NCBI RefSeq assembly: GCF_000758885.1 | Contig: NZ_JRNB01000041.1 | Coordinates: forward strand, 1 to 32,357 | From: Peptostreptococcus sp. MV1 | Lineage (GTDB): Bacteria > Bacillota > Clostridia > Peptostreptococcales > Peptostreptococcaceae | Direction: 5' to 3' | Length of the DNA stretch: 32,357 bases | In this document: positions 15,291 to 23,410 of the stretch, piece by piece | Layout: every line of letters begins with the position of its first letter | Numbering within the stretch: the first letter of the stretch is position 1 | Program-made: the position numbers and the translations under genes | Notes under the pieces: generated by a model | Databases searched by the model: none | Told to the model about the DNA's origin: nothing | Seen by the model: the letters and a program-made list of their open reading frames with translations, nothing else

Positions 15291-15518
15291 TATTTTCGAT
15301 TTTATATGATCAGTTGAAACATATGGGGAAATGTAAATAGGTTCTTGCTAGTAACTTGGATTAGAATTAGTAATTTCATATGCTTATTCGCTGAAAATTC
15401 GAATTCACGATGATATCGTGATCGATATTTTTGGGCGCTCATTTCGCATTGAAATTACATAATTCTCTCCAAATTTTACTGCGCAAGACCTATTGTACAT
15501 TCAAGCTAGCCTCTTAGA
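15291..15518. other. gap between convergent genes with a large inverted repeat
   Basis: 228 bases with no supportable gene. GTAATTTCA at 15370-15378 and TGAAATTAC at 15450-15458 form perfect outer arms, extended with bulges by ATTA/ATAAT outside and TATGC/GCAT inside. Inside lies a second perfect hairpin, CACGAT/ATCGTG, at about 15406-15420. No T-run follows either arm, so this is not an ordinary terminator. Confidence 0.55.
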
Positions 15519-16502
15519 CTATATATAAGAATCAAGTCCTCTAATAGAAATCTCCCCAGTAAAGACCTCTTCCAAGAAACCCAATTCATTTCTAACTATC
15601 AAATTCCCATATTCATCGATATTCTCAGCAAAGACCTTCTCCTTTTGCCCATCCCTAATCACGTAGATTTCCTTGCCAAGGACTGCTGACTTGTCTTTCA
15701 AAATGTCCAAAATTCTCCTGTAGTCCTTGTTCTTAAAGTCTTCATAGAAGTCTTCAAAGTCTAGAAAAAAGCCCCTTATTAGGTCTAGTTCACTGACCTC
15801 GTAGTCTTCGTTGGCTAGGGATGTGGCTACATTGGCGATTGATTGGTCAAAGGTCTTTGGGCCTACATTTACACCAATCCCAACTACGATATAGGAAATA
15901 CTCTCTATCTCTGCCCTCATCTCTGTCAGTATGCCGGCTATTTTTTTGCCATTCAATACTAGGTCATTGGGCCATTTTATCTGGCAGGGGATGCCTAACT
16001 TTTCTAGGCTAGTGGTTAGGGCTGCTCCTGCTACCTGTGTAAGGAAGGCTGCCCTGGTGATAGGTATTGATGGCTTGAGAATTGTTGAGAAGTAGATTCC
16101 CTGGTCTTGGTCAGATACCCATACCTTGCCGGACCTACCCTTGCCTTGGGTTTGTTCCTTGGCTACAACCACACTGCCTTCTGGAACCTTGTTGGCTATA
16201 GTGTTGGCGTATATGTTGGTAGAGTCTATGGAGTCGAAGTAGTAGACCTCCTGTCCCATGTAGGAGGTCTTTAGCTTGTGTTTTATCTCATAGGAATTCA
16301 TCCCTCTTTTTTCCTGCTCGTGCAGCCTGTATCCGTGGCCGGACTTTGATTCTATATCAAAGCCTTCGCTCTTTAGGGCCTTGATGTGCTTCCATATGGA
16401 TGCCCTTGATAGGCCCAATATATCTGATATATATTCGCCTGATATGTACTTGTCTGAGTTGTCTATTAGTATATTTATTACTTTTTCCCTTGTTTTAGTC
16501 AT
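15519..16502 (-). CDS. birA: bifunctional biotin protein ligase and biotin repressor BirA
   Basis: Attaches biotin to carboxyl carrier proteins through biotinyl-AMP, and in this long form also acts as a DNA-binding repressor. 327 residues: an N-terminal winged helix (about 1-65) with SGEYISDILGLSRASIWKHI, a catalytic domain with the adenylate loop GKGRSGKVWVS (the GRGRxG type) near 120 and KWPNDL near 180, and a small C-terminal SH3-like domain (about 280-327). It is divergent from coaX across a 290-base region. No clear biotin operator was found upstream. Confidence 0.95.
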   Translation of the reverse strand: MTKTREKVINILIDNSDKYISGEYISDILGLSRASIWKHIKALKSEGFDIESKSGHGYRLHEQEKRGMNSYEIKHKLKTSYMGQEVYYFDSIDSTNIYANTIANKVPEGSVVVAKEQTQGKGRSGKVWVSDQDQGIYFSTILKPSIPITRAAFLTQVAGAALTTSLEKLGIPCQIKWPNDLVLNGKKIAGILTEMRAEIESISYIVVGIGVNVGPKTFDQSIANVATSLANEDYEVSELDLIRGFFLDFEDFYEDFKNKDYRRILDILKDKSAVLGKEIYVIRDGQKEKVFAENIDEYGNLIVRNELGFLEEVFTGEISIRGLDSYI

Positions 16503-16792
16503 CGTGTCACCATCCTAATGAAAATTTGGTATTATATATATTATACTATCATATATGCCACTTGATGTGGGTCTTTTATAGGAATAAAATTATTAAATTA
16601 AGTAATTCTTGGCTCTGGTATAATAATTATACTCTAGACAGGATAAGGGCAAAAAAATTTCTGTACCTCGGGGTGTATTAATGATATAATAGAAACGTTA
16701 CAAAAGGGCAATTTCAGTATTGTAGACCAACATTTGTGAAAATGTTGATAATATTTTTTTGATAAATAAGAATAAAGGAATGGTACATATAT
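16503..16792. other. divergent intergenic region between birA and coaX
   Basis: 290 bases with promoters for both genes. For coaX an extended -10 TGATATAAT lies at 16682-16690. For birA several TATAAT-like stretches lie at about 16530-16555 on the minus strand. A 7-bp hairpin CAACATT/AATGTTG at 16728-16747 followed by ATATTTTTTT sits in the coaX leader; it resembles a weak terminator, but the T-run starts five or more bases after the stem. No small ORF with a ribosome binding site was seen. Confidence 0.5.
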
Positions 16793-17560
16793 ATGTTATT
16801 GGTATTTGATGTAGGAAATACAAATATGGTATTGGGCGTATACGATGGAGACAGCCTAATCAGGGATTGGAGAATAAATACAGACTTGAATAAGACTTCA
16901 GATGAATATGGTGTCTTGATCAAGAATTTGTTTGATGCTAGTGATATATCTTTGAGCGTGATAGATGCTATTATCATATCATCAGTAGTGCCAGCGGTAA
17001 TGCACTCTTTGGAAAACTTCTGTAGGAAGTATTGTAATATTAGTCCATTGGTTGTTGGGCCTGGTATAAAGACTGGTCTGAATATTAAGTATGAAGACCC
17101 CAAGATGGTTGGGGCTGATAGGATTGTAAATGCTGTGGCAGCCATATCAAAGTACAACTGTCCAGTTATAATTATTGACTTTGGTACGGCGACTACATAT
17201 TGTGCTATATCAAAGAGGGGTGAATACCTAGGGGGGGCAATTTCTCCAGGTATGAAGATTTCTAGCGAGGCCCTATTCCAGAATGCTTCCAAGCTACCAA
17301 GGGTAGAGCTAGTGACTCCGGATACTGTGATTTGTAAGGATACTGTATCAGCTATGCAGTCTGGTATCATATATGGCTATGCAGGCCAGGTTGAGAAGAT
17401 AGTAGGTCTGATGAAGAAGGAATTGAAGGACGAGACGACTCTAGTAATTGCTACTGGTGGTCTGGCTAATATGATATCTCAAGAAACAGATGCCATAGAT
17501 GTGATAGATCCAAACCTTACTCTTGAAGGACTAAGGATCATATACGAAAAGAATATATAA
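16793..17560 (+). CDS. coaX: type III pantothenate kinase CoaX
   Basis: Phosphorylates pantothenate, the first step of coenzyme A synthesis. 255 residues with the type III signatures: the phosphate-binding [15 protein letters not shown] at 6-20 (Asp6), [15 protein letters not shown] near 103-117 and [20 protein letters not shown] near 129-148. The ATG at 16793 has AAAGGA 13 bases upstream, a little far. It stands back to back with birA, a pairing often seen in bacteria, and 32 bases before dusB, so coaX and dusB are probably cotranscribed. Confidence 0.95.
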   Translation: MLLVFDVGNTNMVLGVYDGDSLIRDWRINTDLNKTSDEYGVLIKNLFDASDISLSVIDAIIISSVVPAVMHSLENFCRKYCNISPLVVGPGIKTGLNIKYEDPKMVGADRIVNAVAAISKYNCPVIIIDFGTATTYCAISKRGEYLGGAISPGMKISSEALFQNASKLPRVELVTPDTVICKDTVSAMQSGIIYGYAGQVEKIVGLMKKELKDETTLVIATGGLANMISQETDAIDVIDPNLTLEGLRIIYEKNI

Positions 17561-17592
17561 ACCTCTTTTATTTAGATAGGAGAAGTAGGTTA

Positions 17593-18552
17593 GTGAAGTT
17601 TAGAGATTTTGAAGTTGAAAATGAAGTTTTTTTGGCACCAATGGCAGGAGTAACAGACCTGCCATTTAGGTTAATATGCAAAGAATTGGGATGTGGTCTC
17701 CTATATACAGAGATGATAAATGCCAAGGCCCTTTGCTATGATGACAAAAATACAAAGAAGATGTTAAATATATTAGATGAGGAACATCCGGTTGCCGTCC
17801 AGATTTTTGGTAGTGATCCTGAATTTATGGGAAGGGCTGCTCAGATTTTAAATGACTATCCAAACGAAATTTTGGATATAAACATGGGGTGTCCGGCACC
17901 CAAGGTAGTTAAGAATGGTGATGGTTCAGCCTTGATGAGAAATCCCAAGCTGGCAGAGGAAGTCTTGACTCAGGTAGTCAAAAATTCAAACAAGCCGGTG
18001 ACCCTAAAGATACGTAAGGGTTGGGATGAGTCTTCGATAAACGCCCTTGAGATAGCCAAGATAGCAGAGGCCTGTGGAATCAGCGCCCTTACAATTCATG
18101 GTAGGACTAGGGAACAGTATTATTCAGGCCAGGCGGATTGGGATATTATCAGGGATGTCAAGTCTCAAATATCCATACCAGTTATAGGTAATGGCGATGT
18201 GACTAGTGTAGAAGATGCTATTAGAATCAAAGACCATACAGGATGTGATGCTATTATGATAGGTAGGGGAGCCCAGGGAAATCCTTGGATCTTCAAGAGA
18301 ATAGATCACTATATGAAGACAGGCCAGCTCTTGGACCAGCCTAGCAAGGATGAAAAGATAGACATAGCGATTAAACATATGGGCTTGGCCATTGAGGAGC
18401 ATGGAGAGTTTGTGGCTGTTAGAGAAATGCGTAAACATATAGGTTGGTACCTAAAGGGGATGAAACATTCTGCCAGATTTAGGGACCAGATTAATCATAT
18501 GGAGACTGCCAAGGAGGTAATTGATACCTTGGAGAAGTATAGACAATATTAA
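17593..18552 (+). CDS. dusB: tRNA-dihydrouridine synthase DusB
   Basis: FMN-dependent reductase that turns uridine into dihydrouridine in the D-loop of tRNA. 319 residues. The N-terminal FLAPMAGVTDLPFRLI and the catalytic cysteine Cys100 in NMGCPAPKVVKNGDGSALM are the family signatures; LTIHGRTREQYYSGQADWD and GNGDVTSVEDA follow in the TIM barrel, and a small helical domain ends the protein (about 245-319). GTG start with AGGAGAAG upstream. It lies 32 bases after coaX. A terminator at 18586-18635 separates it from the next gene. Confidence 0.95.
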   Translation: MKFRDFEVENEVFLAPMAGVTDLPFRLICKELGCGLLYTEMINAKALCYDDKNTKKMLNILDEEHPVAVQIFGSDPEFMGRAAQILNDYPNEILDINMGCPAPKVVKNGDGSALMRNPKLAEEVLTQVVKNSNKPVTLKIRKGWDESSINALEIAKIAEACGISALTIHGRTREQYYSGQADWDIIRDVKSQISIPVIGNGDVTSVEDAIRIKDHTGCDAIMIGRGAQGNPWIFKRIDHYMKTGQLLDQPSKDEKIDIAIKHMGLAIEEHGEFVAVREMRKHIGWYLKGMKHSARFRDQINHMETAKEVIDTLEKYRQY

Positions 18553-18585
18553 AAATATAGATATACAATATCAGAAAAAATATAG

Positions 18586-18635
18586 GGGGTATTAGCAGAA
18601 AAATTTAACATGAGTTTTGCTAGCATCCCTTTTTT
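18586..18635 (+). terminator. terminator (possible attenuator) touching the ribosome binding site of the CoA-transferase gene
   Basis: GGGGTATTAGCA pairs with TGCTAGCATCCC (12 positions, two G-U pairs, one mismatch) around a loop of about 20 bases and is followed by six T's. The T-run ends at 18635 and the next gene's AGGAGGG starts at 18636. It ends dusB transcription. If the CoA-transferase promoter lies upstream of it, it must also act as a regulated attenuator. Confidence 0.75.
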
Positions 18636-18648
18636 AGGAGGGAAATTG

Positions 18649-20196
18649 ATGAACAAGGTGATGGGTTTTGATCAGGCTATAGACCTGATAGAGGACGGAG
18701 ATACTATAGCCTTTTCTGGCTTTATGCTGGCAACTGCTGCTAGGGAGATGATGGTGAGGATTGGGCAGAGGTTTTTGAAAGAGGGTAGCCCCAGAAATCT
18801 AACCCTATATCAGGGGGCTGGCCTGGGTAATAATAATGACCAGGGGATATGTGAGCTATCCTATCCAGGTCTGATTAAGAGATATGTGACGGCTCATTTT
18901 GCTAACAATAGGCCTATGATAGAAATGGCCTTGAAAAATGAGGTGGAGGCCTACAACTTTCCACAGGGGGTAATCGCCCACCTATATAGGCAGGCGGCTG
19001 GAGGAAAAGCTTTCGAAATCACTAGGATAGGTCTAAAGACCTATTGCGACCCTAGAATAAGGGGAGGTAAGGTTAACCAGGCAGCTAGGGAAGATCTCGT
19101 AGACCTGATAGAAATAGATGGTAGAGAGTATTTGAAATATAAGGTTCCTAATTATAATATTGGTATTATCAGGGGGACGACTGCTGATGAATTTGGCAAT
19201 ATCAGCATGGAAGAGGAGTCTTCAATTATAGATTCCCTAGATGTGGCTATGGCTGTCAAGGCCTGTGGGGGCAAGGTGATTGTCCAGGTTAAGAACCTTG
19301 TATCTTCCAAGTCTATGAACAGGCAGGACGTGGTTATACCAGGTGTATTTGTGGATGCGATTGTCAAGTCTGAAGAGCCAGAAATATATCACCGTCAGAC
19401 TCCTGGAACTTATTACGATCCAATCATAGCTGGTAGGTATAAGTCTGATAATTTCGGTTTTGAGCCTCTAGCCCTAAATGAGAGAAAGCTAATAGCTAGG
19501 AGGGCTGTACTTGAACTGGAAGACAATTCAGTGGTCAACCTAGGTATAGGCATACCAGAAGCTGTATCCTCTGTTGCAGAAGAAGAGGGTTTGGAAAATA
19601 TTATATTGACGGTTGAGAGTGGACTTATAGGGGGAATACCTCTAGGTGGATCTAATTTTGGTTCGGCTGTAAACTCCTGGGCAGGTCTGGCTATGGCCAG
19701 CCAGTTTGACTTCTACAATAGTGGTGGCCTGAAGAAGACATTTTTGGGATTTGCTGAGATGGACCCTATAGGCAATATAAATGTCAGCCGTTTTGGCGAT
19801 AGGATAGGCGGTTGTGGTGGTTTTATTGATATTACCCAGTCGACAAAGGATATAGTATTTTGTGGGACTATGACTGCTGGCGGCCTAGTAACAGAGGTTC
19901 GTGATGGTAAACTTCATATTGTTCAGGAAGGAAAAAAGAAAAAGTTCAAGAATAATATAGATGAGATAACTTTCAGCGCAGAAGAGAGTCTGGAAAATGG
20001 CCAGAATGTAATTTTTGTGACTGAGAGATGTGTATTTGCCCTAAGAGAGGGTGGTATAGTTTTGGTGGAAATTGCACCTGGGGTCGACCTTGAAAGGGAT
20101 ATTCTAGACCAGATGGAATTTGTGCCTAGGATAGCAGAAGACTTGAAGACTATGGACCTGAGGATATTCCAAGAAGGTCTGATGGGTATAAAGTAA
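18649..20196 (+). CDS. acyl-CoA:acetate/propionate CoA-transferase (Pct/YdiF-like)
   Basis: Family I CoA-transferase that moves CoA between short-chain acids, as in propionate CoA-transferase of Anaerotignum (Clostridium) propionicum. 515 residues from the ATG at 18649, chosen because AGGAGGG lies six bases upstream; an in-frame ATG at 18610 has no such site and lies inside a terminator hairpin. Both fused domains are present: the alpha-like half with GDTIAFSGFMLAT (about 20-32) and the beta-like half with VNLGIGIPEAVSSV (about 300-313). The catalytic glutamate is Glu323 in TVESGLIGGIPLGG. Probably used in acid fermentation. An MBL-fold gene follows 10 bases later. Confidence 0.92.
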   Translation: MNKVMGFDQAIDLIEDGDTIAFSGFMLATAAREMMVRIGQRFLKEGSPRNLTLYQGAGLGNNNDQGICELSYPGLIKRYVTAHFANNRPMIEMALKNEVEAYNFPQGVIAHLYRQAAGGKAFEITRIGLKTYCDPRIRGGKVNQAAREDLVDLIEIDGREYLKYKVPNYNIGIIRGTTADEFGNISMEEESSIIDSLDVAMAVKACGGKVIVQVKNLVSSKSMNRQDVVIPGVFVDAIVKSEEPEIYHRQTPGTYYDPIIAGRYKSDNFGFEPLALNERKLIARRAVLELEDNSVVNLGIGIPEAVSSVAEEEGLENIILTVESGLIGGIPLGGSNFGSAVNSWAGLAMASQFDFYNSGGLKKTFLGFAEMDPIGNINVSRFGDRIGGCGGFIDITQSTKDIVFCGTMTAGGLVTEVRDGKLHIVQEGKKKKFKNNIDEITFSAEESLENGQNVIFVTERCVFALREGGIVLVEIAPGVDLERDILDQMEFVPRIAEDLKTMDLRIFQEGLMGIK

Positions 20197-20206
20197 GGAG
20201 GTAAGT

Positions 20207-21220
20207 ATGATTAAGGAAGTTTACAAGAATATATATACATTTCAGGCAGTCTTGCCCAAGAGTCCCCTAAAGGCGACTAATATTTACATAATAAAGGACA
20301 GGGACAAGAACCTAGTTCTAGATACCGGTTACCATACGCAAGAAACCCTAGATTCTATGGTGGCAGGTCTGGCAGAATTGGGCCTAAAGATATCGGATAC
20401 GGACCTCTTTATCACTCATATGCACGCAGACCACTCCGGCCTAGCCTCAGACTTCAAAAATGCTGGTTGTAAGGTCTATGCCAGTGCTGTAGATGGCAAG
20501 ATAATCAATGATGCAGCCAATGGTAGCTATTGGAAACTTCTCTACAAGTTACTAGACTATTTCAATGTGACTGGCGGAGAAATAATGCTAGAAGACCATC
20601 CAGGCTACTTGTTCCAGGCACCTGATGAGGTAGATATGGATATAGTTGCACCTGGAGATGTCATAAAAACTGGTGAATACGAGTTTGAAGTAATAAACCT
20701 AAAGGGTCATACGCCTGGTCATATAGGCCTATATGAGAAAAAACACAAGATATTCTTCTGTGGGGACACCATATTAGAGACCATTACTCCTAATATTACC
20801 TTCTGGGGATTTGAAGAGGGAGATGCCCTAGGTATTTATATAAATACACTTCTTGGCTTGAGGAAGATGGATTTCGACCACGTATTTTCAACTCATAGAG
20901 ACTTGGTGGCAGACCACGTCAAAAGGATTGACGAAATAATAGACCACCATATCTTGAGGCTACAAGAAATTTTGGATGCCATGGAGGAAGGTGTGGAGTA
21001 CACTATCAGGGACCTATCACCAAGGATTAGTTGGAGGATCAAGGCAGATAGCTGGGATGACTTTCCACCTGCCCAAAAGTTTTTCGCATCAGGAGAGACA
21101 ATGGCCCATATTGACCATATGATTAAGAGGGGACAGGTTCATATGGATGAGAGAGAGGGCACATTGTACTTTAAGAAGATAAGGGACAGGTATGATGCCC
21201 AGTGGCTGGAAAATAGATAA
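20207..21220 (+). CDS. metallo-beta-lactamase-fold hydrolase
   Basis: 337 residues. The metal motif is HMHADHSG with His71, His73, Asp75 and His76, followed by GHTPGHIGLY near 168-177 and CGDTI near 187-191; a C-terminal helical domain follows (about 245-337). This is the glyoxalase II/RNase Z-like superfamily; substrates vary widely (thioesters, esters, sulfur compounds). AAGGAGGT lies before the ATG. It is 10 bases behind the CoA-transferase gene and is almost surely cotranscribed with it, so hydrolysis of an acyl thioester is an attractive but unproven role. No signal peptide. Confidence 0.88.
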   Translation: MIKEVYKNIYTFQAVLPKSPLKATNIYIIKDRDKNLVLDTGYHTQETLDSMVAGLAELGLKISDTDLFITHMHADHSGLASDFKNAGCKVYASAVDGKIINDAANGSYWKLLYKLLDYFNVTGGEIMLEDHPGYLFQAPDEVDMDIVAPGDVIKTGEYEFEVINLKGHTPGHIGLYEKKHKIFFCGDTILETITPNITFWGFEEGDALGIYINTLLGLRKMDFDHVFSTHRDLVADHVKRIDEIIDHHILRLQEILDAMEEGVEYTIRDLSPRISWRIKADSWDDFPPAQKFFASGETMAHIDHMIKRGQVHMDEREGTLYFKKIRDRYDAQWLENR

Positions 21221-21514
21221 AATAAAGATACCTGTTTTTAATAAATATATGTAGTCAAATATGTGTAATAAAGATATAAATAAAAAATAGAAGGCTAGAT
21301 ATTCAAAACATTGGCATATAATAATTGGCTTAGGTCATATATTGTTTGTAAAGATAAGGTATGACTTTTTCTTGTTAATTTATATAGTATTTTAAGTATA
21401 TTTAAAAAAGTTTCGAAAAAATAACATATAATAAGTCAAAAACTTTATTGAAAAGTAGTGGTCAATAATATATAATAAAATCATATAAAATATTAAAAAT
21501 TTCGGAGGTTATGT
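21221..21514. other. AT-rich gap before the CWB2 surface protein gene
   Basis: 294 bases, very AT-rich, no ORF with a ribosome binding site. It holds the promoter at 21448-21476 and several other TATAATA-like stretches. No convincing terminator for the MBL-fold gene was found. Confidence 0.5.
21448..21476 (+). promoter_or_regulatory. promoter of the CWB2 surface protein gene
   Basis: TTGAAA (21448-21453), a 17-base spacer and a perfect TATAAT (21471-21476), 38 bases before the ATG. Confidence 0.7.
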
Positions 21515-23341
21515 ATGAAGTTCAAGAAAGTAAGCTCGCTGGCCTTGTCATTTGCTATATTGGCATCGAGTCTAGTGGTGGCTAATGCGAGTGGTAGTTA
21601 CACAAGAGTTAGTGGTAGTGACAGGTTCAAGACATCTATAGAGTCTGCCAAGTATGTAGATTCTGATGTGGTAGTCTTTGCTAATGGGTACAAGTTCCAG
21701 GATGCCCTATCAGCTATCAATATTTGTAATTCACAAAATGCCAAGCTTATCTTAGTTGATGGAACTACAGACTTTGACCTAAATGCTACAGATATGAAAA
21801 AGGCCTATATAGTAGGTGGTAGTGAGGTCGTAAGTGACAGTTTCCAAAAGAGCCTAGAAGATAGGGGAATAGAGGTTGTTAGGCTAGCAGGACTAAATAG
21901 GTACGAGACTAACCAGGCAACCTTAAAGGAAGCTAAGTATGAAGAATTTGGACTTGCTAGTGGTGACCAGTTTGCAGATGCCCTTAGTGCATCAAGGCTA
22001 CTTAAGGATAATAGGTTAGGTCTCTTGCTGGCAAACAAAAATAACGTAAAAACTATATCTGAGGGTAAGGATATCAGGTATGTACTTGGAGGTCCTGAAG
22101 CCCTTCCATTTGACGGTGCAGAGAGGATATCAGGCAGTGATAGGTACCAGACTTCTGCTAGGATTGCAGACAGGACGGAAGCAAAAAATGTAGTCTTGGT
22201 AAATGGTAGTGACTTTGCCGATGCACTTTCAGCAGTCAATATAGCCAATGCTAGAGAGGCCGATGTTGTCTTAGCACCAAAGAAGGTATATTCAAGTATT
22301 ACAGAGATATGTAGTGGTTCAGAGGAAACATTTATTGTAGGTGGTAATTCATCAGTCACATCAAATATGATAGATATAGCCATAGATGGTGTAGACCCTA
22401 CTCCTGTTAGAAATGTAGTTGCTAGGCTAGACAAGGCCCAGATAGAAAAGGAAGGCGGAAAATATTTCATACGTGACCTAGATAAGGACGATTATGTGAC
22501 TTATGCCGGTACTAAGGACGGCTTTATAAGCTTTGGTAACAAGACCTTTATATTAGAATCAGATGGAGCAATAGCCCAAGGATTTGTAAACAAGAATGGA
22601 GAAACATATTATTCTGAACCTACAAATGGACTGAGGAGGGGTTGGACTTATGTAAACAAGAGCCTCTACTATTTCTCTCCTAGTGACTACAAGATGTATA
22701 AAAACGGCATCAAGTCAACGGGTGAAGGTGCCTACTGGTTTGCCAAGGATGGCAAGTTGACTACAGGCAGTAGGCCTCAGGGACACAGGGGCAAGAGAAT
22801 TACTTGGTATGGTCCTAGTCAGGCGGAGTTATCAAACCAGTGGTTGAGGCTTCCAAATGCCAAGGCTAGGTTCAAGGGCCAGGAAATAGTAAACTTTGCA
22901 ACCCAGTTCGATGGTCTGCCATTTAAGTGGTTCGGAAATGACTTGAGGGATAGGTCAGGTGTATATTGCTGTGGTGCGGTATATAGCGCCTACAAGGAAT
23001 TCGGTATCCATATACCAGGACCAAATGACTGTAATATGCGTGCTGATAACGGATACAGGATGGTAAAGGCCCAGTACCTAGATGGTAGAAAGTTTGGTGG
23101 TAGATATATTGCGACCAACTTCAAGAATATGTGGCCAGGAGATATATCATATACAGCTTATGGCAATGGATACAGCCATGCAGCCTTATACCTAGGTATG
23201 AATGGCGGTAGGCCGATGACTATACACGCTACCCTAGCAGATGGCTATATAGCAGAGCCTCTCAGCATCATCCATACTTGGAATTACCATTACCTAAATG
23301 CAATGAGGTATGTAGATAATTTGCCCAGCCTTAGAGACTAG
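21515..23341 (+). CDS. secreted cell-wall protein with CWB2 repeats and NlpC/P60-like hydrolase domain
   Basis: 608 residues. A signal peptide (1-25, hydrophobic core SLALSFAILASSLVVA, likely cleaved after ANA). Three CWB2 repeats (about 30-115, 117-205, 205-290), each opening like RVSGSDRFKTSIE or RISGSDRYQTSARI and containing F(A/Q)DALSA; these anchor proteins to secondary wall polymers in Clostridia. Then short Trp/Tyr-rich repeats (about 350-420) like GWTYVNKSLYYFSPSDYKMY, resembling choline-binding-type wall repeats. The C-terminal domain (about 445-600) looks like NlpC/P60, with the likely nucleophile Cys485 in SGVYCCGAVYSAY and His555 in YSHAALYLG. Cys replaces the usual Ser after the nucleophile. 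A peptidoglycan endopeptidase role is likely. Confidence 0.88.
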   Translation: MKFKKVSSLALSFAILASSLVVANASGSYTRVSGSDRFKTSIESAKYVDSDVVVFANGYKFQDALSAINICNSQNAKLILVDGTTDFDLNATDMKKAYIVGGSEVVSDSFQKSLEDRGIEVVRLAGLNRYETNQATLKEAKYEEFGLASGDQFADALSASRLLKDNRLGLLLANKNNVKTISEGKDIRYVLGGPEALPFDGAERISGSDRYQTSARIADRTEAKNVVLVNGSDFADALSAVNIANAREADVVLAPKKVYSSITEICSGSEETFIVGGNSSVTSNMIDIAIDGVDPTPVRNVVARLDKAQIEKEGGKYFIRDLDKDDYVTYAGTKDGFISFGNKTFILESDGAIAQGFVNKNGETYYSEPTNGLRRGWTYVNKSLYYFSPSDYKMYKNGIKSTGEGAYWFAKDGKLTTGSRPQGHRGKRITWYGPSQAELSNQWLRLPNAKARFKGQEIVNFATQFDGLPFKWFGNDLRDRSGVYCCGAVYSAYKEFGIHIPGPNDCNMRADNGYRMVKAQYLDGRKFGGRYIATNFKNMWPGDISYTAYGNGYSHAALYLGMNGGRPMTIHATLADGYIAEPLSIIHTWNYHYLNAMRYVDNLPSLRD

Positions 23342-23361
23342 TTATTAATAGACAAAATAAA

Positions 23362-23403
23362 GGGGAGGTTTTCCATCCAATTACTTAGGATGGGGACCTC
23401 CCC
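23362..23403. terminator. bidirectional terminator between the CWB2 gene and lysC
   Basis: GGGGAGGT and ACCTCCCC form an 8-bp GC-rich outer stem, with CCATCC/GGATGG pairing inside a small internal loop. On the minus strand TTTATTTT follows, a good U-tract for the threonine operon; the plus strand has only ATAATTATT. It lies between two convergent genes. Confidence 0.8.
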
Positions 23404-23410
23404 ATAATTA

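Noticed and set aside
16714-17370. 218-codon minus-strand frame over coaX
   Set aside because: Shadow of coaX, whose motifs are intact on the plus strand.
21805-22470. 221-codon minus-strand frame inside the CWB2 gene
   Set aside because: Shadow of a strongly coding plus-strand gene with clear CWB2 repeats; no ribosome binding site or family match.
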